Shown one piece after another: positions 21,945-34,360 of a stretch of DNA of 64,000 nucleotides (positions are counted from its first letter, which is position 1; every line of letters begins with the position of its first letter). The notes beneath the pieces were generated by a model that was given only the letters and a program-made list of their open reading frames with translations, did not search any database and was not told where the DNA came from. The stretch comes from Lepidurus packardi (taxonomy: Eukaryota; Arthropoda; Branchiopoda; Notostraca; Triopsidae). Both the position numbers and the translations under genes were made by a program. The DNA lies in the NCBI GenBank assembly GCA_023053545.1, contig JAKZAN010000007.1, positions 3,782,001 to 3,846,000 on the forward strand, read 5' to 3'.

Positions 21945-24345
21945 CGGTTCTTTTCTGCGTCTTTTGGCGAAACAGCAAGCCTTTCGGGGACGTGGTTTTT
22001 TCTTTAATTTGTTTATTATTTAAAAGAAAACGGAGAACTCATTGCGAGAATATTACGAAGAAAATAGTCTAGCGAGAAAGGGCGAAGCACAAAAACAAAT
22101 TGAAGTTGTGTTATATAGCCTGAAGGAAAGGGATGGTTGGTACTGATGCTTTGAGAAAGTTTGGATTTCTACCTATTTTTTTTATGAAGACGAAGAAATT
22201 CGTTTGTCATTCTGGAAGTTTGCTACAGTTTGCTAGAGGAAAAAGGAAATCAACAGGACTTGCGATGTGGGAAGGTTTTTTTTCTTAATTCTTTTGTATT
22301 TTTATTAGGTGAGACATGGGTGGGCTGAAATGGGGAGGAGAGGTGAAAGGGTAGAAGATTCGCTTTACAAGTGCAATTAGGAAAAGGTGCTATAATTCTA
22401 TGACAGTAACACCCGTTGTCGAATTGATTACGATACTTGCCCAGTTGGCAGATTGGATTTCGGGGTGTGAAAAGGCCACTGAAGCGTTTTCAGTCTCAGT
22501 TTTTTTTTTGCTTTTTTCACATTTGTCTGGAAGTAGTGAAAATGATGAAAAGAATTCGTTTGGAAAGGTTGATTTACTGAAGGTCCATTAAGGAGACTAA
22601 TGGCTTCTTTTTCATTGGGTATAATAGAATAGGGGCGAGCACTTTTTCCTTATTTCCGTGTTGGGAAAACAAAGTTCTTTTTAACAACGTTTATTCTTTC
22701 TTGAATAAACGTTGAATACTACACTATAACTTGATTCACAGCTAAGAAGGGTTATGAGAGATGGCAATAGAAATTCAATCTTTGACTTGTGGGACTTTCA
22801 GAATTCAAATCCTTGATTTCTGGGTTTGGATACGCATGGCACACGTTAGTTTTTTACATGTTAGAGAAGCTTCTCGACTTTCGCTTTACGATGTAAGAAA
22901 TCGAGAACGCTCAACTTCTGTACCACTGAATCTTGAAATTGTGAATTCTCATTAGCCAAGAACGCTGAAGCTCGGGAATCGCCGAGGTCTCCCTTTTAGT
23001 GCAATCACTGAGCCGTAACCTGCGTATATGTTGGAGCTTTCCGTGTCTGCTTGATTAAAAAAAAAATCGACCCACCGTTTGAAAAATAATCTACGCTTCT
23101 AAATTGCAAACCTTTTAGTGCTTATTTCTAGGATTAATATGAATTCGTAAGTTCTGCGCTTCAGTCTTTGATTAATGCTTCTTTATTTTTCATTGTTGAG
23201 CAATTTCAACAGTACTGTATGTGCACTCGCGCTTTGACCACACTGTATACTGTAGCAGTAAAAAAGAAAGATGGTTTCGTTAGATCTCCATGCGAGTAGA
23301 AAGCGAACTAGGAGCAGTCGGGTATGCATAAGAAAAATATATTTTTTTCAATGAAAACAAGATTGCACATTCAAGAGCTTAATCGTGCTAGATTGCACTG
23401 CGTATACGTAGATAGCGGTATAGATCTGGCATTCTTACATAAGTTCCTGATGCTTAGAAATGGAAATGAAGTTCTCAGGAATAAATTATGCCTTTCGTTC
23501 TGGAAAGCCGAGACCTGAGAGGGAGGTTTGGAAGACGTACTTTCATTCTTTACTTCCAAAGTTATAGATTGCGCTGTATTATTGCAAAAGAGCGTGCCAT
23601 ATATAACTTACTAATGATGCGGATGATCTTTTGTGCAGGAAATTGAGAAGATACGACGATACTACTAGAGATGCATTATGCCGCTCGTGTTTATTTCGAG
23701 TTTAAGTGCGGTAAAAGGTGAAAAAAAACTTTGTATCCCATAAAAAGAAGTAAAAGCGAATGCACCCAAATTTCTTAGAAGCTGGACGAAAGAAAGAAAG
23801 AAACTGCATCACGTAATATATTCCTCGTGTTAATACTATTAAGTTTTTTTCTCTCCAGTGTTAACGTTGTGCCCGTCTAACGCGGATAAGAGGCCTGCTG
23901 CAGTTGCTATTAACCAACTAAGGGAAGGTATAGCTCAAGTTTATTAGAAAAGAAAGCGAGGGGCAAGTTAAAGTTTTGTCTGTCGCGTGTGTGTCTGAGC
24001 TGTCGTTGACCATTGTTGCTAAGGTCCCAAGCATTAAAAGAGAAACGGCTATTGCACACACTTGACTGTCATCTCGGGTAGCAGCAGCCTTGGGCAATTT
24101 AGTAAGAATTCTAATAAAAAAAAATCAGCTAACGAAAGACACATAGAAGTGCTGGCGGCGTGGTGCCTTTTAGTGATACAAAACATCCAACACTTGGCAC
24201 ACAGTTGCCTGGAATATATACCTTGTTTGTTTTCCTGTCGCTGGTGAAAGCTAACCTCGCCGTTTCCACGTCTACCGTGAGCAATCATTTGGGCGTTCAG
24301 CTTTCAACTTTTGGCCATGGTTGTTGTTGCTCCCCAGAAACCGTG

Positions 24346-24448
24346 ATGATGACCATGAAAATCCTCCTTATTGCCAGGCTGATTTTTGCCCGGAGCCTCT
24401 ACCAGCTTGGGATGATTCACGTCGTAGTCTTGTTAACATTACTTCACG
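24346..24448 (+). CDS. Putative first coding exon of the dpr-family gene (signal peptide)
   Basis: The frame starts ATGATGACCATGAAA at 24346 and encodes 34 residues ending in a hydrophobic run, MIHVVVLLTLLH. It stops at a consensus donor (CACG/GTAAGT) in phase 1. The dpr Ig exon at 58819 needs exactly a phase-1 donor, and the joined product reads [19 protein letters not shown], which looks like a signal peptide with a small-residue cleavage region. Family knowledge: dpr proteins start with a signal peptide on a separate exon and often have very long introns. That this exon belongs to the dpr gene is inference from phase, strand and content; another exon may lie between. Confidence 0.45.
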
Positions 24449-27400
24449 GTAAGTGCAGTCAGTATAAATGACCCATGTCTGAAACCGAACACACTTTTTT
24501 TTACTTTACAACACCTATTTCCCAAGTCGAGGTGTTGCTAGTTAGCATAGTAAGTAGTCTTTACGTCAACTCTCTAACTTTTCGCGTTCCGAAGATAATC
24601 GTTGTACAATATCTTGCACTCCCTACTCGATGCTCCCGTACCTCAGTTGCGCTCCCGGCAGGTTTGGGGTGATAGAACGGACCGCCGCGGGGCTATTGGG
24701 AAGGTTTTTCAAGTTCGTGCAACTTCAATGGACTATAACTCGGTAGCGGTTTGTCTTAATAAGGTCCTTTGTACGCCATTCTCTCGATTTTATCGAGTTC
24801 TATCCAGAAATGTCACTTATTATTCGCGACTTGAAAGTTGTTTTCTCATTCATGATTTACTAATAGAATACCTTTTTTTCTGTCTTGCATGGTTGAGTTC
24901 AATAAAGCATATGTTGTGAGATATATCCCCAAATAATACATAATGATCTGACACTAGAGCAATAAGGCGTGAAAATGTCTTATGAATATTAAGCCACGTG
25001 TTCAATTATATCTAGATAGACAAGCTTCTTCCTAGTTTGCTGGAAATTTAATATGCGCATGGAACGAGCAGTTTCAAGTGTGTTGTTTGGCCAGACATTC
25101 CCATATATATATATTTTAAAAAAATAAAAAATTTCTCCTGCGACAAACTCGGTCGCACGCTGTGTTGAAGGTAACAAGCAAAGCTCCCCGCCACTACAGA
25201 AATAATCCTGAATTATGCATGTTTTGTTGCACCTACCCTTGAATCATGGGATACTTGACAAAAGCCAGGTTGATACCCAAGTATTTGTGTAGGCTTCCTT
25301 AGGGTGTTTATAGTATACTCGAACATGAAAAGACAGTGCAAATGGGGAAATATAATTATGTGTCTTTCTTAGAGCGAATTTGTAGACTTACTTTTAGAGC
25401 TCGGATTCCAACTTTCCGGAGAAATTCTGAATTTTCCCAAGAAATTCCGACTTTTCCGAAGAAATGCACGGTCAACAGAACATGAAAAAATAGATATCTT
25501 TGTAATTCTGAATTATGGATGTCGAAACCTTTTGGGAACCTGGTCATGACAATTTCGGAAACACGTCCTTGAGAAAAAAAAATCCTGGATATGGGGCGTA
25601 GATATTTTGCCCCTCTTGCCTCTGTTGGTTTATTTATTATTCCCACGGACCGCTGGTGAATCAGTCATGCGATCCAATTCTTGTATATAACGTATAACGA
25701 TATTTACCCCTTGGAACTCGGGACAAAAAAAAAAGATATTCCTTTTACCAATGCCTTGGTATTGCCAAGCAGGATGAATCACAGGGTCTTTCTGCTTTCT
25801 GCGATGCACAAGGATAAAGATCGGAGACTTGAACAATATGTTGCCAGCTTGGCTGCCTGGAAGACATCCTTAATGACCTTCTTATCACTACCTTTATTTG
25901 CGCAGATACATTGGCTGGTTTGCATGGCATAACTAATTCAATGGAAATAGTTGGGTATATCTCTCCGGACAATAAACAAAGCTTGCGTCTTAGGTTTTGG
26001 TTGCGTATAACTTGATCGGGAAGAATATTTTTTTCCTAGGATGTCGCTCTGTAGATATCGTCAGATATGTATTTTTTTCTCTCAGGAATTTATGACGTGG
26101 AAGGATAGGAAACCGTTTTCTAAACCAGCCCTTCTCTTATATTCTAAATTTTGTTTATTACAGCCTCCCAAATAGGGGAAAGCTGTTGTGACGGGTTTCT
26201 AGGCACAATATGACGTCACAATACGTGAGATTTTGACGTGCAGTGTGTAAGAAAGCATGGCTCTTTACACGGCGTCCTAGGGACAGTAGGATAACAAGGG
26301 AATCTTTCAATGCGAAGGGTATGAACCGACTTTCTCATACTCAAGAGGATCTTTGGGTACGAACGTTTACACGAGGGATGGTTCACAGACCTGCCCATGG
26401 TTACCGTCAAGTAGGCATTCATAACCTACTAGAAAAAGGTTCGAGAAGAGAACAAAATATTCGCAAAACGGGAGAGTGCCGGCCTTTCTCTCGGGTACTC
26501 TAGGAAACTTTGGGCTGACCTAAGATCCGACCTGCAATATGCTTTGCAAACCGACGTTACCTTTTTTGAACCCCAATTGGAGTTTTGAGAGCGGGCTGGC
26601 ACTTTGATATTCTGGCCTTTTACCTGGATCTACTCTTGGGACTGAGAAAGTCGGTCCAAAACCTTTACATTGGAAGATACCTTTGTCGTATTACTCTGTA
26701 AGCCTTACTGTGGTCCTAGGCACTAAATACCTATTCAAAAGATTTTTTTGCTATGAAGACGTCATACCACAGCTGAAGGGCAATGTCAAATAATATTACT
26801 AAAGTGGGAAGTGAAATGTATAGAAAACCTCATAGGGTACTCAGTATTGCAACTTTCCAAGATTTGCCTTTCTTTTGTTTCGTATCGCTCTCGGAAAAGG
26901 ACTACGAAGTCCAAACGACACTCCTTTGGGACTAGTTCCAAGAAGTAATCCAGCACTTGTGTAGGGGCCAAATGGCATAGTTAGTGGCGAATCAGATACC
27001 CGGTCGCCAATCGAGAAACAGCCGTTGAGACGCTGTATAACCTTCTGTTTTCGAAAGCTTTGCTTTCTATGATACAATAGCATGGTGAAAGTTAAACCAG
27101 TCTTATGTAAAGCGTAGGAGATTTTTTTACAAAACGTCTTGACAGTATTGTAGGTAATTATAGTAGGAAAGTACTCACCATTGAACTTTTTCCATTTTTG
27201 CCTTCAATAACCTGAAAAAAGCAAACTAATTTTTCACCTACGCGAAAAAAGCAAAGTAGTGAATTTAGAAACTGTCGTCTCTTAGACATTATTATTTTTT
27301 TTTTAAAAAAAAGAAGAAATTTATGAAAATGGAGTACAAGGTCATGGCTGTTCGTGCGCAGAGGCAATGCGCGTTCATATACACCCCGTGCAAAGCACTG

Positions 27401-28684
27401 GGCTCTTCCTCGTACTAACTTGGGTGTAACAAGCTAAGCCAAGCGGAAGAACGTAACGCAACCATTGTTACTTCCAGTTGCTTTCGTCGAAATGACGTCA
27501 CAGCGGTGACGAAGTTCATCTTTGCGAATCAAGGATATACAATGTTATTAAGAATAACCAATTAAGGTAGTCTAAGAATAAGCACTGGTTACTTTTGTGT
27601 CTGATGCAAACGGTGTATTGAAAATGTAAACTTGTGATGTGGCAGATTCTGGCCTATTCACTTGGGTAGCCTTTCGAGTTCCATTTGGTTGCGTGAATTG
27701 CGGAAACGCTTCTGATTTTATGAGAGTTTCTTAAAGAAATTTTTGCGTTCCAATGTGGGGATCTATAGATCTCATTTCCTTCTCAGCAGTGAACAGCGTA
27801 CGACAAGAGAGCGTATCTGTATGTGTAGTGTCCTGGTTCTCTTGTGTGTTGTGTGATTCATTATGAAAGTTCTTTCTGGGGCTTTTTGCTTTATGCTTAG
27901 GAGTGGGGAGGGTGGGTTGAGTACCTTTTTAGCCGTTTTCTCTTTATGTTTGCTGTTTTTGTGTCCACCCATGTATCATGAATTCGCTTGTCGTCAATCG
28001 GCATTTTTCCGTCTTGCGTTGTTGCTAATATTTCTCCGCATCTCTCCGCTTTTCGTCCATAGCATGGGAGAAGATTCCAGTCGTCATATTTGAATAGCAA
28101 AACTTTCCTTCTTTTCGCGAACAAATTCTCTTCAAAGTTGTGTCTGGTGGCATGTAAAGAAGGGTCTTATCTTGCATACTTGTCTGGAGGCGGAACGATC
28201 CAGACTTGCAAATTCCCTTTGCGAAATGAGGGCAAGGTATAGGTGTAAGTTGCACTTGATGCTGGTAGCCTTTGCCGCATTGCGCGCTTATACCTTGCTT
28301 TGGAATCCAAAGTTCGTCGACGGGAATCGAAGATGTTGCGTGACGTTAGTAAATTTCTACCCATTCAAGCTCTAATGGTGATTAATTCGGGCGGTTGACA
28401 GCTGCTGTTCGTACACACAACTTATTTTTCGTTTTCAACCCAAACTGCGAGAAGATAAACAATCCTGGAGTTTTCTGCAATTTAAAGAAAAAGGTTTTGC
28501 CACGAACAGCTGCGTCTCTATTTTTCTTAAACTCGAAATTCGCAAACATTAGGTAAGAACTTATGGGAGCAATATCGAATCACTTGGGAGTATTGGAGAA
28601 CAGAATCATGATCCCATGATGTTAGAATCATAATCTTTCGATTAGCGGTTCGACCCACTCTAGTTAGGATTGCAGGTACTAGGA

Positions 28685-28980
28685 ATGGGAAGTAGACACA
28701 AGGACGACTCGACAAAAGTACTCCCTGTTCCCGACAAAAGGGCGCCAGGTCCATAATCTTTTAAGGGACCTATAGAATTTGGAGTTTAAAAGCCTCTGTT
28801 AATTTTTTAAGCTCCAAAGAGATTATAAAGTGTTTAAGCTGTTTTAAAAAATACGTCACAAGATTAGGTTTGGTTAGGTTAGATTAGGCTAGGTTAAGTT
28901 AAGTTAGGCGCCCTTCGTCGGGACTCGGTGTCGGGTACACGGACTCCTTTTGTCGATTCGTCCTTGGGTCTACTTCCCAT
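28685..28980. mobile_element. Foldback element with intact tips (copy d)
   Basis: The ends are ATGGGAAGTAGACACAAGGA and its mirror TCCTTGGGTCTACTTCCCAT, the best preserved inverted ends in the family. The arms carry ACTCGACAAAAGTACTCC and GGACTCCTTTTGTCGATTCG. The interior has the spacer (TCTTTTAAGGGACC, AAATACGTCACAAG) and a TTAGG-like run (GGTTTGGTTAGGTTAGATTA). Only one half of the spacer is kept, so the interior is asymmetric. No protein is encoded. Confidence 0.85.
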
Positions 28981-31900
28981 ATAACTTCCGTACAGCAACT
29001 AAATCTTTAATACAGAAAAATAGTAAATTCTGCAAATGTATTTAGCGTAAAAATTTTAATCTGATAGCATGTCCTTTGAGAAATATGAAATAATTGGCTT
29101 GGATTAATAGGCTTAAATCAATAAATAAGGTTTATTCCTTTTCCTTCGATTTACTATTTCTTAAATATACAAAGTGCAGAAAATTCCTTCTTTTCTCTTC
29201 ACTTCCCTTTACCATATCGGGATGAATGGCATAAAACCTCTTTAAAGTGATATCAAAAGTGATTTCAAATGATATTAAAGGGCTTTAAAAGAGAAACAAA
29301 AGCGACTAAGAACTTTTCAGTAAAAATAAAAAAACGTCGTTTTTTTCACAATAAATCTGTTTGGTGGTAGCTTTGAAAGGGTTTCTTGCGAAGAAATTAC
29401 TCAAAGAAGCCCCTCAATTTTAAGCTTATTAAATTTTTTTGCGTGCCAAACACTTTCGATAAGCTTCGTCCCACTATAATAAGAATTGCAGTTAGCAGAA
29501 ATAGAACTTCCATATAGCAACTAAGTCATAGCATACTAAGACAACAAAGGAGAAAAGACAAAACGAGAAAGATTTATTACCCATAATTCCTAACGGGTCC
29601 TTGGGTAGAAGACGCATATGATGAAAGACGTGGTCCTTTTGTGCAGTTTAGGAAGAATGAAGTCTAGCAACCATAAATTAGCCAGCGTAATAAGTCTGCA
29701 AGTGTTGGAATGTTCCAAATGAGAAAAGAAGAAAGAGATTTTCCCTCTTTGGTTCCCATGAGAAAAATTAGAACAAAGAAAAAAACACTTCCAAACTTTT
29801 CCCTCAGTGAGTGTCACCAAGTTGGTACGAATACAAATGATATGTTTCAAGCCGCTAGCTTACGTTCACATATGAGTTGGCAAAGGGAAATAGAACAATC
29901 TTGACAAGGTAAAAAAAAATCAAAAATAGTTTTCCAGTTATTCGCATGTTACCGCTGCGTTCATCCCTGTCAGAGACAATGGTAACCTGTCAGAATCCCT
30001 ATATGCCACGACGCAAAGCAGAACAAAGGGCTTTCCCCTTGACAAGAATATTCTTCCTTTTACGAGCCGATCACTTCTTTGCTTTTGCACTTATCCCCTT
30101 TTCTTCCTCATTTTATTCATTTCATTCGTACGTATCCCCAACCGTTTGGAATTGACTAGATTTGTCCCTGAAGAATGTAGAGAACAATTTAGCAGAATTT
30201 TTGGAAGCAATTTCGCGAGGAAGGTAATAGAACTTACGGGAACGCTCTTCACTGATATGAACAAGATCGGGAAGACCGTTCAAGTGCTTGCGGTTAAGGA
30301 TTTTTTGCTTTTTTAAAATTTTATTTGAAACGCTACGGTTTGCTCTTTTTTGAGCCACAAAGATTGTTCGTTCTGCCGCTACGAACAATGCACTCCACCA
30401 GTGCAATATGCGGATGTAGTAACACTTTTATTCATCTTTATCTTCGAAGCTTCGTGAAGACTCAAACGGTGAAAGCATGGTACCGACAAGGGAAACCACT
30501 GTAAAAAGCGAAACAAGAAAATCGTATTTTATTACTATTTTTTTTTTTTTTTTTTTTTGCGAGAAAGGTACGATTTTTCCCCTCTCTCTATCTGTGGTGT
30601 TATGCCTGCGTTCTTCAACCTCGGAAGTTACATTCTTTTCTTTTGCTCTGTCCCGCAAAGCGTGACAACTTCGGGTTGAGAATGGAAGTCGTATGATTGC
30701 GGGATTGCTGCTGGCTGAGTCTTGAATCTTCTCGTTTTCTCCCTTTTACCCTCGCTTTTTTTCTAATATTTTTTGTTTAAAGATTATGTATACACGAACA
30801 AGCTCAGTGGGAGGCTCTCTGTGAGATAAATTAAGTACATATATATAAGAAAAAAGGAAAAAAAAATATGGAAATTTGTTTCAGTTTTTATATAGTTTTG
30901 TCTTATTCCCAGGCGTAAAAAGTTGACAAAAGTAAGGTTTTCAGAACCAGGTTGAAACTTATTGGGAGTTGTTTATAATGTTTTAAGGCTTAATACCTAT
31001 ACGGGTTCTTTCCCTAACAAAGATTTCTCTGTTTAGTCGATTGAGATCATGTAAGTATGCTAACTATAAGACGTAACCTTTATATAACCTTTGGCGCTTT
31101 CAATTCCGCTCGGTTATGAAAGATTTTTTTAATGTTTATATTAATTTTCTGGTATTATTCATAGTATTGAGTTTGTATATTGGGTTATATGATTTTAAAA
31201 AATATATCGAGTTTGCTAGCTTTTTGGCGCGGCAATTGGTCGACAAATGTCTTTTCCAGTCTATTTCTTATTTCCATTCTATTACTTTTCCATTTTACAC
31301 TTTTACGTCTTTTTCATATTTTACATTCATTTTACATTTTTATTTCGTATTATTTTTGTAGATTGGGGCTATTTACAGGGGAAGTGAGGAAGGATGGAAA
31401 GGGGTGGAAGGTAGGCGCGACAATTTGAAATAAGCGAAAGACTGACCAGAGTCTGAGAAACCTTGCGTGAAGATTGGATGGCTAGTAATATAAAAAGCCT
31501 CAAGTAAGGTACGGTAACGCAGCGAAATCGAGTTGGATCGATCGTGTTTCGTTTAGTCTTTTCGAGCCTGACTTGCAGTTACTGAACAATGAAATGTTCG
31601 CAAGTAAGGGGATGGGGGTTAATTTTTTTTTAAGCGTGGTTCATGCAATCAAACGACTAACACTATCCGCACCATTACACTATCAAACAAGATTTTTTTT
31701 TAGCGAAAACTTTCTCGACTAGCGATGCAGTTAAGTTAGACTGGTATAACCAGTGGAGTCCTGGTTACGAGAAACCATTCTTTTGGTTGCAATTCATTAT
31801 TCATTATTCCCTTGTTTGCTATTAGGCAGGACGAACAATAGGGAATAACATGCACACTTTTCATTGTTAAGTAAGAGCTACATACAAATGCTGGGCCTGG

Positions 31901-33163
31901 TCCAACTCATTTTCCCGTATTGTCCTTACCTTCTTGGCGTTTTGTGAATTTTTGTGAAGCGAATTAAACAACTTGAAAAAGGGAGAAGTTTGTTCATTCC
32001 CTTTTCTTAAGTTGAATAGACTCCGCAAACTATGGCTACTTTTTTCTTTATGAAGATTGTTGCTCCAACCATAGAGCCTAACACGCCGCTGCTTGCTTGT
32101 TAAGTTTAAGGAACCTTCGTGGTTAATGTTTAATTTACTGCTCAAAGGCAAAAGACAAAGTTTAGTCTCTGTATCTTTCAAGTTTTGGTTAACAATATCT
32201 TAAAATTTCGATACTTTTGCGAATCCTTTTACTGCATTGGTATAATTCCAAGAGAAAGATGAAACAATTAGGAAGTTTACTTTTTAGTGATAATCAAGTT
32301 ACGCGGTAGTTTCCTACAATACAAGCAATTTCTTCGTACTTATTAGTTAAGTAAATGTTTTTAAGGTAATATAATTTGGTGGTAATTTACAAAAAACGAA
32401 TTCTGAAAAAAATAGAATAGACATTGGAATATTCTTAGAATTAAGTAGGAATTAAGTACGTTAATGCCAGTAAGGAATTGTAAAATTAAAAACATTTTCT
32501 AGTACAGTCTCTCTCTACTTTCTCTCTCTTTTGAGAGAATTTTGTAGTTTGATAAAAAAAACGTATGACCGTGAAATTAGCCCCCAAGCCTGGTTAGTTT
32601 AGTTCTATCATTCAGCCCTCCCCCCCCCTCGTCATTTTCCGTGCTTTAGGCATTACGAAAACAAAGCTGCCAGGCGGGATTGGAAGCGCATGTGGAAATA
32701 AGTGTGTGTGGATCCAATGAAAAAAAACAAAATATCGAATACTCGTTAGCAGTTAATGTCCCAGAACCCGCCTTTAATGACAATTTAAGCGCGTGAGAAA
32801 TGGTTTCATTAGCATATAAGCATATGAACTTATATTTTCTGAACCTGTTCTCGTCCGGAACAAAAGACGTTAATGTCTTCTTTTTCAATCTTGGCATAAT
32901 AACGACGTCACAGATAGAAAATACGCGTTCTAATTAAGACGAGCAGTAGTCTAATTATCGCTTCTAAGCGTTAAAGTATCTTTTATTAAGGTTCAATTAG
33001 AATTGTTCTGAAATGGAACATTGAGTTCGCAATCTTCATTTCAGTGAAGATAAACTTTTCCAGATATATGTCGGATATTAGGTCACACTTGTTAGCACGT
33101 AAATGCAGGGAACTTTCAGTCATGATCTCACGATACAAGGAAGACATGAAATTTTCTCCCATA

Positions 33164-34360
33164 TTTTCACGCCTGTGCTAAATTTGACTTTGTTGAGCGA
33201 ATTTCTGGGTTCTTTAATTTTATTTTCATGTTTTTGTGAACATATCGATGTGTTCTCTTGAAACGCGTGCGATGAAACGTGTGCGGGTATACAGGAACCG
33301 CTATAATTTTCTTTGCAAGCGAAAGTTGTGTCATTGTGCATGCGTCTAAAAGAAGCAGGCAGCCATGCTACTTTCTCAAAGAGAGAAAAATTGGGTTGTG
33401 ATACGTGGTTGTGATACGTGCAGTCTTGTATGTATATTACTGTACGAAACGGTTTTGGAGTTATGACCGCCGATATAATACTAGCACCCAGCACAGATGG
33501 CTTAACATTACGTATACATCACATGTTTTCCATCCCAAAAAAAAAGTTTGAATAAACCAGAAAGGAAGACGGGGGGCTTTCATCAAGTATTAGTTTGGTA
33601 CTCACATTGCAGCAGTGCTAAGTTGTTAAATTGCGTCATTGCCCACATTTTGCGATAATTGGTCATTTCGTGGGTTTCCCTAGGGAATACAGAACGCCAG
33701 ATTCCTCACAATGACGTCATTATATCTGTGTTTTTTTCTTTTCAGTGTTATATTCCATTAACTGTTGGTTAATAAAGATAAGTCATTATGGAAGGTTTTT
33801 TAATGTTATACAATTAAATTTGCGGTTAAATCGTCAATTGCAGTTTTTGGCACAATAAAGTATAAATGAAATCAGAAGTATTTTTTTCTAACTATTACTA
33901 TATATCAATTAACCTTTTATTAATAAAGCGAAAAGGCATTATTTAAGATTTTTCGATATTTTAAAATTACATTTCCGGTTTTTTCACACCTGTGCTAAAT
34001 TTGAGTTTGTTGAGCGAATTTCTGGGTTCTTTAATTTTATTTTCATGTTTTTGTGAACATATCGATTTGTTCTCTTGAAACGCGTGCGATGAAACGTGTA
34101 CGGGTATACAGGAACCGCTATAATTTTCTTTGCAAGCGAAAGTTGGTTAATAAAGATAAGTCATTATGGAAGGTTTTTTAATGTTATACAATTAAATTTG
34201 CGGTTAAATCGTCAATTGCGGTTTTTGGCACAATAAAGTATAAATGAAATCAGAAGTATTTTTTTTTCTAACTATTACTATATTTCAATTAACCTTTTAT
34301 TAATAAAGAGAAAAGGCATTATTTAAGATTTTTCGATATTCTAAAATTACATTTCCGGTA
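33164..34360 (+). repeat. Tandem duplication, second copy internally deleted
   Basis: Unit 1 has a head at 33164-33328 and a tail at about 33764-33980. Unit 2 follows at once with a head at 33981-34145 and a tail at about 34146-34360. Heads share TGTGCTAAATTTGA, GAACATATCGAT and GGTATACAGGAACCGCTATA. Tails share TTAATAAAGATAAGTCATTA and CAATAAAGTATAAATGAAAT. Unit 2 lacks about 439 bp present in unit 1. A third, more diverged tail fragment follows at about 34365-34425 (CACAATAAAGCGTGAATT). No coding content is seen. Confidence 0.88.

Larger units (their letters stand above)
13844..24345. other. Gene-free, repeat-bearing interval
   Basis: Ten kilobases without a recognisable gene. It contains the pogo/Tc1-like element at 15707-16608 with a nested foldback copy, the arm-only foldback copy at 18173-18351, an AT-rich duplication at 18379-18440, and the two-level tandem repeat around 21.5-22.1 kb. 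Part of it, just before 24346, is presumably the promoter and 5' UTR of the dpr-family gene. I see no core promoter motif I would defend. Confidence 0.4.

Noticed and set aside
28640..28680. GGTTCGACC T-loop-like motif suggesting a tRNA
   Set aside because: The five-base T-stem does not pair and no D-arm or acceptor stem can be drawn. Other TTCGA sites in the window also failed.
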